Below the pieces are notes generated by a model. The model worked only from the letters and a program-made list of their open reading frames with translations. It searched no databases and was not told the origin of the DNA. Shown piece after piece: positions 1 through 6,232 of a DNA stretch of 11,387 nt. Numbering within the stretch: position 1 is the first letter of the stretch; the number at the start of each line of letters is the position of its first letter. The stretch covers positions 1-11,387 of the forward strand of contig JAEZQN010000141.1 in the NCBI GenBank assembly GCA_023441145.1. Reading direction: 5' to 3'. Source of the DNA: Bacillota bacterium. GTDB taxonomy: Bacteria; Bacillota; Clostridia; Lachnospirales; Lachnospiraceae. The position numbers and the translations under genes were made by a program.

Positions 1-1
1 T

Positions 2-1432
2 GGTGATAGCATTACTTTAACGGCCAATCTTGCACCATTAAATGTAACGGATAGAACCCTAACCTTTATTTCCTCTAATGAAGATTATCTAACCATAGAT
101 AATAAGGGGATTGCAACAGCGGTATCTGCTAGCCACCTTGGTAAGGTAACAGTACCTATTTACGTAACCACTGCTAATGGATTAACAGCAACCTTATCCG
201 TAACCATTGTTCAGCGTGTTAAGGATATGCAGTTAAATATTTCGGAAAATAAGATAGCTAAAGGAACAACCTTTGCCTTAATTCCAACTATAGTTCCAGA
301 TAATGCCTATAACCAAAGTGTTACTTATGCAAGCTCTAATGAAAGAGTAGCAAGTGTAAGTGCTAGTGGTATTGTAACTGGAAAGACTGGCGGAGTTGCA
401 TTGATTAGTTGTACTGCAAATGATACTGGTTTAACGAAATACTGTCTCGTTATTGTAGAAGAGAAGGTTACCAGTATAACCTTAGATAAAACAAGCTATA
501 TCATTGGTCTTGGAAAAGTTGGTAGCATTAAGGCGATAGTACAAAGTAATTTTGCAACAAATACAAAAGTTAAATGGACCACTTCTAATAGCAAGATAGT
601 ATCTGTGAATAAGAATGGAACGATTAAGGGCCTTAAACTTGGCTATGCTACCATAACTGCCACTGCCTTAGATGGATCTGGAGAAAAAGCCAGCTGTCGA
701 GTTCGTGTTATCCGACAGGCTACAAGTATTAAGCTAAATAAATCTAGTGCACAAATAGTAGAAGGTGATAGCTTAAAACTAACAGCAACGATTAAGCCTG
801 CTAATGCTACCTTAAAGAGTGTAACGTGGACCTCCTCAGATGAACAGGTTGCGTATGTCGATGCTTCTGGTAAAGTAATAGCAGTGAAAAAGGGTAAATG
901 TAAAATAACAGCTACAACAAATGATGGAACTAACAAGAGTGCTAGCTGTATTATACAAGTTATTGAAGATAATCCTATTACAGCTCTTACCATAGTAAAT
1001 CGTAATATAACAATGGTTGTAGGAGAAAATACCAAATTAAACAGTTTTGTTGCTCCTAAGAGAAATACAGATACCCTACGTTGGTATAGTGATGACTCCC
1101 GTATTGTGTCTATTAACAGCAAAACCGGTAAGATGAAAGCTCTTCGCACTGGTACAGCTACGATTACCTTAGCATCATCAGGAGGAAAATCTACTACTAC
1201 AACGGTAACGGTTGTAGGACTAAATCGATCTACCCTAACACTAGAACAATATGATACCTATCAACTTCGTGTTATTAATGGTAAAAGTGTTCAATGGGAT
1301 TCTGTAAATCAACGTGTTGTAAATGTAAGTAGAACAGGTAAGTTAAGTGCCCGAAAGAAAGGAACTACTTATGTTACAGCCTTGGTAAATGGTAGACGAA
1401 TTAAATGTAAGGTTAGTGTAAAAAATATAAAA
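2..1432 (+). repeat. Six tandem Ig-like repeats encoded in the partial surface-protein gene
   Basis: Approximate repeat boundaries are 2-214 (partial), 215-463, 464-712, 713-970, 971-1216 and 1217-1432. They diverge clearly at the protein level and share no long identical DNA, so they are old duplications and not recent slippage products. The fourth repeat (713-970) is closest to the family pattern. The last one is shorter, lacks the usual 'dG' loop and has a Q-W-D-S-V-N core, as is common for a capping repeat at a C-terminus. This is read from the translation by eye. Confidence 0.8.
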
Positions 1433-1435
1433 TAA
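2..1435 (+). CDS. Ig-like (BIG2) repeat surface/secreted protein, 3' part
   Basis: This is the C-terminal part of a protein whose N-terminus lies before the window. The frame is open from base 2, so the ATG at 227 is an internal methionine and not the start. About 477 residues are visible, built entirely of tandem Ig-like beta-sandwich repeats of about 82-86 residues. Each repeat shows the bacterial Ig-like group 2 (BIG2) signature: a 'sIxLnk' opening, a central W-(T/S)-S-(S/D)-(N/D) strand, 'VasVsasG.v.g...G.a.ItAt..dG' and a closing beta strand. Such repeats usually act as spacers or adhesive stalks in exported proteins of Gram-positive bacteria, often behind an enzymatic or binding domain; that part is not visible. 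No LPxTG sorting signal, membrane anchor or SLH domain is seen at the C-terminus (it ends KVSVKNIK), so anchoring must be N-terminal or absent. The substrate or partner cannot be told. The gene ends 6 bases before a terminator-like hairpin. Confidence 0.9.
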   Translation, partial: GDSITLTANLAPLNVTDRTLTFISSNEDYLTIDNKGIATAVSASHLGKVTVPIYVTTANGLTATLSVTIVQRVKDMQLNISENKIAKGTTFALIPTIVPDNAYNQSVTYASSNERVASVSASGIVTGKTGGVALISCTANDTGLTKYCLVIVEEKVTSITLDKTSYIIGLGKVGSIKAIVQSNFATNTKVKWTTSNSKIVSVNKNGTIKGLKLGYATITATALDGSGEKASCRVRVIRQATSIKLNKSSAQIVEGDSLKLTATIKPANATLKSVTWTSSDEQVAYVDASGKVIAVKKGKCKITATTNDGTNKSASCIIQVIEDNPITALTIVNRNITMVVGENTKLNSFVAPKRNTDTLRWYSDDSRIVSINSKTGKMKALRTGTATITLASSGGKSTTTTVTVVGLNRSTLTLEQYDTYQLRVINGKSVQWDSVNQRVVNVSRTGKLSARKKGTTYVTALVNGRRIKCKVSVKNIK

Positions 1436-1441
1436 AATAAG

Positions 1442-1478
1442 AAGTGCCACATCATTTTAAATGGTGTGGCACTTGTCA
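1442..1478 (+). terminator. Hairpin terminator after the Ig-like gene
   Basis: A 16-base arm (1442-1457) pairs with 1459-1474 with only one G-U wobble; the innermost pairs must open to make a TTAA-type loop. The T tract after it is weak (GTCATTGT). The A-rich run before it would give a good U tract on the opposite strand, so the element may work better for minus-strand transcripts. Its 3' end overlaps a candidate promoter for recN. Confidence 0.6.
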
Positions 1479-1501
1479 TTGTAATAAAAACGATATATAT
1501 T
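1473..1501 (+). promoter_or_regulatory. Candidate sigma-A promoter for recN (distal)
   Basis: TTGTCA (1473-1478), a 17-base spacer and TATATT (1496-1501) match the sigma-A consensus at 5 of 6 positions in each box. A start near 1508 would give a leader of about 100 bases before recN. A second, weaker possibility lies closer to the gene: TTCAGA (1530-1535), an 18-base spacer and TATGAT (1554-1559). The second would place the LexA box directly over the transcription start. Which one is used cannot be decided from sequence. Confidence 0.4.
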
Positions 1502-1570
1502 GTATCATTTAGGAGCTTTATGATGAAATTTCAGATTGATTTTATAATTAATATATGATACTCTATTAAC

Positions 1571-1584
1571 AGAACATACGTTTG
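1571..1584 (+). promoter_or_regulatory. LexA (SOS) box upstream of recN
   Basis: AGAACATACGTTTG matches 12 of 14 positions of the Gram-positive LexA/DinR consensus CGAACRNRYGTTYC; only the two outermost bases differ. It lies 22 bases before the recN TTG start and just downstream of the proximal -10 candidate TATGAT (1554-1559), a usual place for a repressor site. recN is an SOS gene in several bacteria, so site and gene agree. Direct LexA control is inferred. Confidence 0.6.
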
Positions 1585-1606
1585 TGATGGAATTGGAGGT
1601 AATGTT

Positions 1607-3286
1607 TTGTTACTAAATTTGCATGTTAAGAATATGGCGATAATTGATGAAATAGATATATGTTTTGAGAATCACCTAAATGTTTTGACTGGTGAAACTG
1701 GTGCCGGAAAGTCAATTATTTTAGGTTCTATTAATATTGCATTGGGCGGTAAGGTAAGTAGAGATATCATTCGTAAAGGTGCAGATTATGCATTAGTTGA
1801 ACTAATCTTTCAGATAGAAGATATACATACTTTGGAACAATTGAAGGAGTTAGATATCTATCCAGAGGATGGTCAATTAATTATTAGTCGCAAGATAACG
1901 AATCAGAGAATATCGAATCGTATTAATGGTGAGAATGTTTCTAATGCTATGCTAAAGCAAATCGCAGAGATGTTGATTGACATTCATGGCCAGCATGAGC
2001 ATCAGTCTCTTTTATATAAATCAAAGCATCTGAGTATTATAGATCAATATGGTAAGCAAGCGCTTCAACCATTAAAGCAGGAGCTTGTAGGTGTTTATCG
2101 AGAATATCAACGAATTAACAAAGAGTTAGAAGAAACCTCGATTTCAGAAGATCAGAAGCTACGAGAGATTTCGTTTTTAGAATATGAGATTCATGAAATT
2201 GAAAGTGCAAAGCTTATGCCAGGAGAAGATGCCTCTTTGGCGGTTGAATATAAGAGACTATCCAACGCTAATATTATCTCTGAAAACTTAAGTAATGTGT
2301 ATGAGATTTCTTCAGAAGGTAATGATAGTATTAGTGATAATATTAGCCGTTCTATTCGCTTAATTTCTAAGGTGGCTGAATTTGATGATAAGATTGAGGG
2401 ATATTTACAGCAACTAACTGATATCGACAATTTGATGAACGATTTTAATCGAGAGTTACAAGACTATTTGTCTGACTTTGACTTTGATACTCAGGAATTT
2501 ATGAGGATTGAAGACCGTTTGAATCTTATCAATAACTTGAAAGCCAAATATGGTAATACGATAGAGGATGTGCTTAATTACCTTAACAATAATAAGAGTA
2601 AGCTAGAGAAGTATCTTCAATATGACGAATATCAGGAACGATTAAAGGCTGATAGAAAGAAACTAGAAGGACAATTAGAAGGACTCAGTTTAGAGATATC
2701 TGATTTGCGTAAAACGTATGCTAGTGAGTTGGAAGAAAAGATTACAGATGCATTAAAAGAGTTGAATTTTTTAAATGTGCAATTTTCTATTTCTGTAAAT
2801 AGAATGGAGAAGTATACAGAATCAGGGTTTGATGATGTGGAATTTATGATTTCTACTAATTTAGGTGAAGATGTAAAACCATTATCTAAGGTTGCTTCTG
2901 GAGGTGAGCTTTCTCGAGTAATGCTAGCCATTAAATCAGTATTAGCAGATCAAGATTTTGTTAATACATTGATTTTTGATGAAATTGATGTGGGAATCAG
3001 TGGCCGTACTGCACAGAAGGTCAGTGAACGTATGGCAGTAATATCTAGAAAACATCAAGTACTTTGTATTACACATCTACCTCAGATTGCTGCTATGGCA
3101 GATCATCATTATATTATTGAAAAGAAAGAAGACGAGATAAGAACCGCCACAACCATTGGAATGCTAAGTGAGAGTGAGTCCATAGAAGAATTGGCTAGAA
3201 TGCTCGGAGGTGCTATCATTACAGAAAATGTGAAAAACAATGCCAGAGAGATGAAGGAATTGGCAACCAAAACTAAATGTTACTAG
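1607..3286 (+). CDS. recN: DNA repair protein RecN
   Basis: RecN is an SMC-like ATPase that gathers at DNA double-strand breaks and helps recombinational repair. The 559-residue product has the usual family length. It carries a Walker A motif GETGAGKS (residues 29-36), the RecN-typical DIHGQHEHQ segment (125-133), a central region rich in charged heptads that fits a short coiled coil (about 155-370), the ABC signature SGGELS (431-436) and Walker B LIFDEID with D458-E459, followed by CITHLPQIAA. The start is TTG: GGAGG at 1595-1599 lies 7 bases upstream, whereas the nearby ATG at 1602 is out of frame and runs into a stop after four codons. A LexA box upstream suggests SOS control. spoIVB follows, but a terminator stands between the two, so they are probably not one obligatory operon. 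The gene looks intact. Confidence 0.97.
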   Translation: MLLNLHVKNMAIIDEIDICFENHLNVLTGETGAGKSIILGSINIALGGKVSRDIIRKGADYALVELIFQIEDIHTLEQLKELDIYPEDGQLIISRKITNQRISNRINGENVSNAMLKQIAEMLIDIHGQHEHQSLLYKSKHLSIIDQYGKQALQPLKQELVGVYREYQRINKELEETSISEDQKLREISFLEYEIHEIESAKLMPGEDASLAVEYKRLSNANIISENLSNVYEISSEGNDSISDNISRSIRLISKVAEFDDKIEGYLQQLTDIDNLMNDFNRELQDYLSDFDFDTQEFMRIEDRLNLINNLKAKYGNTIEDVLNYLNNNKSKLEKYLQYDEYQERLKADRKKLEGQLEGLSLEISDLRKTYASELEEKITDALKELNFLNVQFSISVNRMEKYTESGFDDVEFMISTNLGEDVKPLSKVASGGELSRVMLAIKSVLADQDFVNTLIFDEIDVGISGRTAQKVSERMAVISRKHQVLCITHLPQIAAMADHHYIIEKKEDEIRTATTIGMLSESESIEELARMLGGAIITENVKNNAREMKELATKTKCY

Positions 3287-3319
3287 TTTATTAGCAACTT
3301 ATATACACATACTATTCTT

Positions 3320-3348
3320 GGGATGCATAAGCATCCCTTTTATTTATT
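3320..3348 (+). terminator. Rho-independent terminator after recN
   Basis: GGGATGC (3320-3326) and GCATCCC (3331-3337) form a perfect 7-bp stem with an ATAA loop, followed at once by TTTTATTTATT. It starts 33 bases after the recN stop. It lies inside the open frame that extends upstream of spoIVB, which argues that this upstream stretch is not coding. Confidence 0.8.
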
Positions 3349-3398
3349 ACCACTATGTATCCGAAATGGATAAAATTTGCAAAAAAGTTATACCAAAG

Positions 3399-3429
3399 TG
3401 TATAACTGACTACTTATTGATACAAGATA
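3399..3429 (+). promoter_or_regulatory. Candidate sigma-G/F-type promoter of spoIVB
   Basis: GTATA (3400-3404), an 18-base spacer and CAAGATA (3423-3429) resemble the forespore sigma-G consensus gHATR...CATnHTA with one mismatch in the -10 box. A start near 3436 would leave a leader of about 23 bases carrying the ribosome binding site. In Bacillus subtilis spoIVB is transcribed by sigma-F and sigma-G, so the match is expected. A sigma-A-like pair (TTGCAA 3377-3382, 18-base spacer, TATAAC 3401-3406) overlaps and cannot be excluded. Confidence 0.4.
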
Positions 3430-3458
3430 ATATAATGCAAAGGAAATGGAGTGGAAGA

Positions 3459-4742
3459 ATGAAAAGAAGAGCCGTGTATAGGAATTGCTTAATCGTGGCA
3501 TTTGTTATTAGTTTTGCTACCCTGATATGTATGTTTTATTACTATGTAGATAGGCAGGTACCAAACAGTATCAATCTTTTTGTCAATGATCAGGAAGAGT
3601 TTGATTTTGCGTTACCAATTAGAGCAGAACTAGATGAGGGTGTAACAGTTTTAAATGTAAATCAAAAAAATAAAGTTGATTCTGATAAAATAAATTTTGA
3701 CTTTAATGAACCTTTTACTTTAAATTCAAGTGAATTAGGAGAATATAAGGTAGATTTAAAGTTATTTGGAATTTTTAATTATAAAACCATTACAGTTAAT
3801 GTTATTAAAGAGAAATCAGTGATACCATCTGGTGCTCCTATTGGAGTGTATATCGAGTCAGATGGGGTTATGGTATTAGGAACCAGTACTATCGTAGGAG
3901 AGGATGGAAAAGAATATAGCCCAACTGTAAATATACTAAAATCTGGTGATTATATTGTAGCGATGAATGGAAGTAAGGTTAATGATAAGGAAGACTTCAT
4001 TGACCGAATTCAAAAATGCGGAACTAATCCTGTAAACTTATTGGTTCGTAGGGCTAGTGAAAGTGTTGAAGTTAGTGTCACTCCTGTGAAAAGTACAGAA
4101 GGAGACTATAAAATCGGTACTTGGATTCGGGATGATACACAAGGAATCGGTACTTTGACTTATGTTACCGAAGATGGAAAATTTGGTGCATTAGGTCATG
4201 GTATTACAGATGTAGATACTAACCAATTGATGGAGATTCAAGCAGGAACTTTATACAATGCTAAAGTATTAGATATTGTACCAGGAGAAGATGGGACTCC
4301 TGGAGAAGTTGTTGGTATGATTCAAACGGGTGCTGGTAATGACATTGGAACCATTAATAAAAATAGCTCACAAGGTATTTTTGGAAAAATAAACTGGAGT
4401 AATTATAATTTAGGTTCTAATAGAAGCTATCCTATCGGGTTAAAGCAAGATATTCATCTAGGAAATGCTAGTATTTTATGTTCTGTAGAAGGAAGTGTAA
4501 AGGAATATCAGATACAAATTGAAAAGGTATTGATGAATAGTTCTAAGCAGAATAAAGGACTTGTATTAAAAATAACGGATGAAAAGTTGCTGGCAATTAC
4601 GAATGGGATTGTTCAGGGTATGAGTGGAAGTCCAATCCTTCAAGACGGTAAAATTATAGGTGCTGTGACTCATGTTTTTATACAAGACTCAACAAAAGGC
4701 TATGGCACATTTGTTGAGAATATGCTGAAGACAGGTGAATAG
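3459..4742 (+). CDS. spoIVB: SpoIVB, sporulation signalling serine peptidase (S55 family)
   Basis: SpoIVB is made in the forespore and secreted into the space between the two spore membranes. In B. subtilis it cleaves SpoIVFA and so triggers pro-sigma-K processing in the mother cell. The product from this start is 427 residues, very close to the B. subtilis protein. Residues 1-9 are basic, about 10-30 form a membrane or signal segment, about 120-205 form a PDZ domain (beginning IPSGAPIGVYI), and about 215-425 the S55 peptidase domain. Expected catalytic residues are present: His247 in GALGHGITD and Ser389 in GMSGSPI, with the same 142-residue spacing as His236/Ser378 in B. subtilis. The ATG at 3459 was chosen because GGAG (3448-3451) lies 7 bases upstream. 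The frame stays open back to a TTG at 3318, but that extension contains the recN terminator and promoter-like DNA. The in-frame ATG at 3435 has no good ribosome binding site. Confidence 0.96.
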   Translation: MKRRAVYRNCLIVAFVISFATLICMFYYYVDRQVPNSINLFVNDQEEFDFALPIRAELDEGVTVLNVNQKNKVDSDKINFDFNEPFTLNSSELGEYKVDLKLFGIFNYKTITVNVIKEKSVIPSGAPIGVYIESDGVMVLGTSTIVGEDGKEYSPTVNILKSGDYIVAMNGSKVNDKEDFIDRIQKCGTNPVNLLVRRASESVEVSVTPVKSTEGDYKIGTWIRDDTQGIGTLTYVTEDGKFGALGHGITDVDTNQLMEIQAGTLYNAKVLDIVPGEDGTPGEVVGMIQTGAGNDIGTINKNSSQGIFGKINWSNYNLGSNRSYPIGLKQDIHLGNASILCSVEGSVKEYQIQIEKVLMNSSKQNKGLVLKITDEKLLAITNGIVQGMSGSPILQDGKIIGAVTHVFIQDSTKGYGTFVENMLKTGE

Positions 4743-4800
4743 AAACTAATCAACACAATTAAAAAAGTAGTATGCTAAAGTTGCTGTCGTAATCTGCGAA

Positions 4801-4829
4801 AAATAACAATTGATTAATCAATGTTATTT
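4801..4829 (+). terminator. Possible weak terminator after spoIVB
   Basis: AAATAAC (4801-4807) pairs with GTTATTT (4823-4829), and the arms continue inward through the palindromic TTGATTAATCAA with one bulged A. The stem is almost all A-T and no real T run follows, so it may instead be a protein site or chance in AT-rich DNA. Confidence 0.3.
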
Positions 4830-5034
4830 GGGTATTATATAAATATGGCAAATATTTACATTTATAAATTATGAAAGATGTTTTTCTTCAAATACGTAAA
4901 TATTTCTGTGTATTTACCCTTAATCATCAATAGTGACTAATTTTGTTTATGTGTATGGAATTCATGGTTATTTTACAATTCTTTAACATATACCAAGGCA
5001 AATTCAATAATTTAACAATTTTTGCTATTTTTCA

Positions 5035-5063
5035 TTGACTTAAATTGAAAATCCTTGTATAAT
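5035..5063 (+). promoter_or_regulatory. Sigma-A promoter of spo0A
   Basis: TTGACT (5035-5040), exactly 17 bases, then TATAAT (5058-5063). This is one of the two best promoter matches in the window. A start near 5070 gives an untranslated leader of roughly 105 bases before the chosen spo0A ATG. It would supply vegetative Spo0A. Confidence 0.7.
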
Positions 5064-5140
5064 CCAATTGTAAGAACTTAGAAGTAAGTTTAGCAACCAG
5101 ACAAAATTTCATATGCATAAGCAATTATTATGTTGCATCT

Positions 5141-5178
5141 GAGGAGAGGGAAATAATATTATGGGAGGAATTCTGATG
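5141..5178 (+). promoter_or_regulatory. Tandem ribosome binding sites and start codons of spo0A
   Basis: Two start signals stand in line. GAGGAGAGGG (5141-5150) precedes ATG 5161 by 10 bases. GGGAGG (5163-5168) precedes ATG 5176 by 7 bases. Both ATGs are in the same frame, so the first would add only five residues (MGGIL). The second has the better spacing and gives a protein that lines up with B. subtilis Spo0A from the first residues. Confidence 0.6.
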
Positions 5179-5976
5179 GCAAAAATTAATGTTGCAATAG
5201 TTGATGACAACGAAAGAATGGTTAATTTATTATCTGACATAATGAAGGAGGACAAAGATATTGAAGTTGTAGGAACTGCTGGGAATGGAATCGATGCACT
5301 TTCTATTATTAAGGACAAGTCTCCTGATATAGTGTTATTAGATTTGATTATGCCAAAGCTGGATGGTTTAGGCGTAATGGAAAAGGTTCGTAGTGGCAAT
5401 GACTATAAAAAAACACCTGCATTTATAGTGATCACTGCTATTGGTCAGGAGGGAGTCACTGAAAATGCATTTGAGCTAGGTGCTAATTATTACATAATGA
5501 AACCTTTTGATAACGATATGATTCTCACAAGAATTAAGCAAATTAAGGGCGTTTTACATAATAAGTTGGTTGAGCCTTTAAAAGCTACTTCGTTTGAGAA
5601 TAAACAGCAGTATATGGAACGCAATTTGGAATCAGATGTGACAAATATTATACATGAAATTGGAGTACCAGCACATATTAAGGGATATCAGTATTTAAGA
5701 GACGCTATTATGATGTCAGTTAATGACACTGAGATGCTGAATTCAATCACAAAGTTACTGTATCCATCCATTGCAAAGAGACATAAAACGACTCCTAGCA
5801 GAGTAGAGAGAGCAATCCGTCATGCCATTGAAGTAGCTTGGTCAAGAGGAAAGATGGATACAATTGATGATTTGTTTGGTTATACAGTAAATAATGGAAA
5901 AGGTAAACCAACAAACTCAGAGTTTGTTGCTTTAATTGCAGATAAAATTCGTCTTGAATATAAAATGAGAGGATGA
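5176..5976 (+). CDS. spo0A: Spo0A, master response regulator of sporulation
   Basis: Spo0A is a DNA-binding response regulator that commits the cell to sporulation when phosphorylated. In clostridia it is thought to be phosphorylated directly by orphan histidine kinases and not through a Spo0F/Spo0B relay. The 266-residue product has a receiver domain (about 1-125) with acidic pocket D10/D11, phospho-acceptor D56 in LLDLIMPKLDG, T87 and K109. A linker follows, then the Spo0A C-terminal domain (about 150-266), with the characteristic SRVERAIRHAIEVAWSRG helix that reads the 0A box. The start at 5176 is preferred for its GGGAGG site; an in-frame ATG at 5161 would add five residues. It has its own promoter, and a promoter-like sequence begins immediately after its stop. 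The gene appears intact and typical. Confidence 0.98.
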   Translation: MAKINVAIVDDNERMVNLLSDIMKEDKDIEVVGTAGNGIDALSIIKDKSPDIVLLDLIMPKLDGLGVMEKVRSGNDYKKTPAFIVITAIGQEGVTENAFELGANYYIMKPFDNDMILTRIKQIKGVLHNKLVEPLKATSFENKQQYMERNLESDVTNIIHEIGVPAHIKGYQYLRDAIMMSVNDTEMLNSITKLLYPSIAKRHKTTPSRVERAIRHAIEVAWSRGKMDTIDDLFGYTVNNGKGKPTNSEFVALIADKIRLEYKMRG

Positions 5977-6005
5977 TTGATTTTATTCCTTAATTGTTTT
6001 ATAAT
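5977..6005 (+). promoter_or_regulatory. Sigma-A-like promoter directly after spo0A
   Basis: TTGATT (5977-5982) starts at the first base after the spo0A stop. It is followed by a 17-base spacer and a perfect TATAAT (6000-6005). Transcription would begin near 6012 and run into the terminator at 6072-6120 with no gene of normal size in between. Confidence 0.45.
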
Positions 6006-6011
6006 GATGGA

Positions 6012-6120
6012 GGCAACGTTAAGTAAGGCTTAGGTTAAAACTTATGCTAAGTACTACTAGAGATCGAAGATAATCCTGAGTATCTTGTTGACCAAGATGC
6101 TCAGGATTTATTGTTATTTT
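6012..6120 (+). ncRNA. Candidate small RNA or attenuated leader between spo0A and glgA
   Basis: A promoter-like sequence upstream and a strong terminator at the end define a transcript of roughly 105 bases. No known RNA family was recognised. The only frame spanning the 5' end is a nine-codon one from the ATG at 6004 that overlaps the -10 box and lacks a ribosome binding site, so coding is unlikely. The segment could be a free small RNA, the leader of a glgA transcript that reads through in some conditions, or simply the 3' end of the spo0A mRNA with a chance promoter match. Confidence 0.3.
6072..6120 (+). terminator. Strong Rho-independent terminator after spo0A
   Basis: Arms 6072-6087 and 6093-6108 form a 16-bp stem with one G-U pair and a 5-base loop TTGAC, followed by TATTGTTATTTT. 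It closes the spo0A transcript and any shorter transcript begun at 6012. Confidence 0.85.
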
Positions 6121-6146
6121 GAGAGACCTAAGCGGATTACTATAAT
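6119..6146 (+). promoter_or_regulatory. Candidate sigma-A promoter of glgA
   Basis: TTGAGA (6119-6124), 16 bases and TATAAT (6141-6146) begin at the very end of the preceding terminator. The ten bases TTACTATAAT (6137-6146) recur exactly at 6163-6172, giving a second perfect -10 sequence 26 bases further on, but without a clear -35 box at the right distance. The start would be near 6153 or, for the second, near 6179. Confidence 0.45.
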
Positions 6147-6232
6147 TTACGTTAATGGTTAGTTACTATAATAGCATTATCTTTGATAAGCAAGTGGATG
6201 CCAGATGTAATATATTATCAGGAGGTTACTTA

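Larger units (their letters stand above)
4743..5160. other. Long AT-rich intergenic region upstream of spo0A
   Basis: About 420 bases without a credible gene on either strand. It holds a weak AT-rich hairpin soon after spoIVB (4801-4829), a 7-bp inverted repeat GTAAATA (4896-4902) / TATTTAC (4911-4917), a palindrome ATTTATAAAT (4860-4869), a single 0A-box-like sequence TGTCGTA (4785-4791, 6 of 7 to TGTCGAA) and the sigma-A promoter at 5035-5063. A long regulatory region suits spo0A, which is controlled from more than one promoter in Bacillus. I could not identify a convincing sigma-H promoter here. Confidence 0.6.

Noticed and set aside
643..1149. 168-residue open frame on the minus strand
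   Set aside because: It is fully inside the Ig-like repeat gene, its product has no recognisable family pattern, and the plus-strand repeats explain the region. It is a shadow.
1602..1616. ATG just upstream of the recN TTG start
   Set aside because: It is out of frame, stops after four codons and lies only two bases from the GGAGG, too close for initiation.
2191..2931. Minus-strand frames inside recN
   Set aside because: Serine/leucine-rich antisense readings of the coiled-coil and ATPase parts of recN; no start signals and no family pattern.
4951..4963. Sigma-H-like -10 (ATGGAATTC) upstream of spo0A
   Set aside because: No acceptable AGGA-type -35 element lies 12-14 bases upstream, so a sigma-H promoter cannot be claimed.
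6155..6232. Upstream extension of glgA from an ATG at 6155
   Set aside because: It crosses the second TATAAT sequence, has no ribosome binding site, and the residues do not resemble a glycogen synthase N-terminus. The ATG at 6233 has AGGAGG and starts with the family's MKKVLFIASE.
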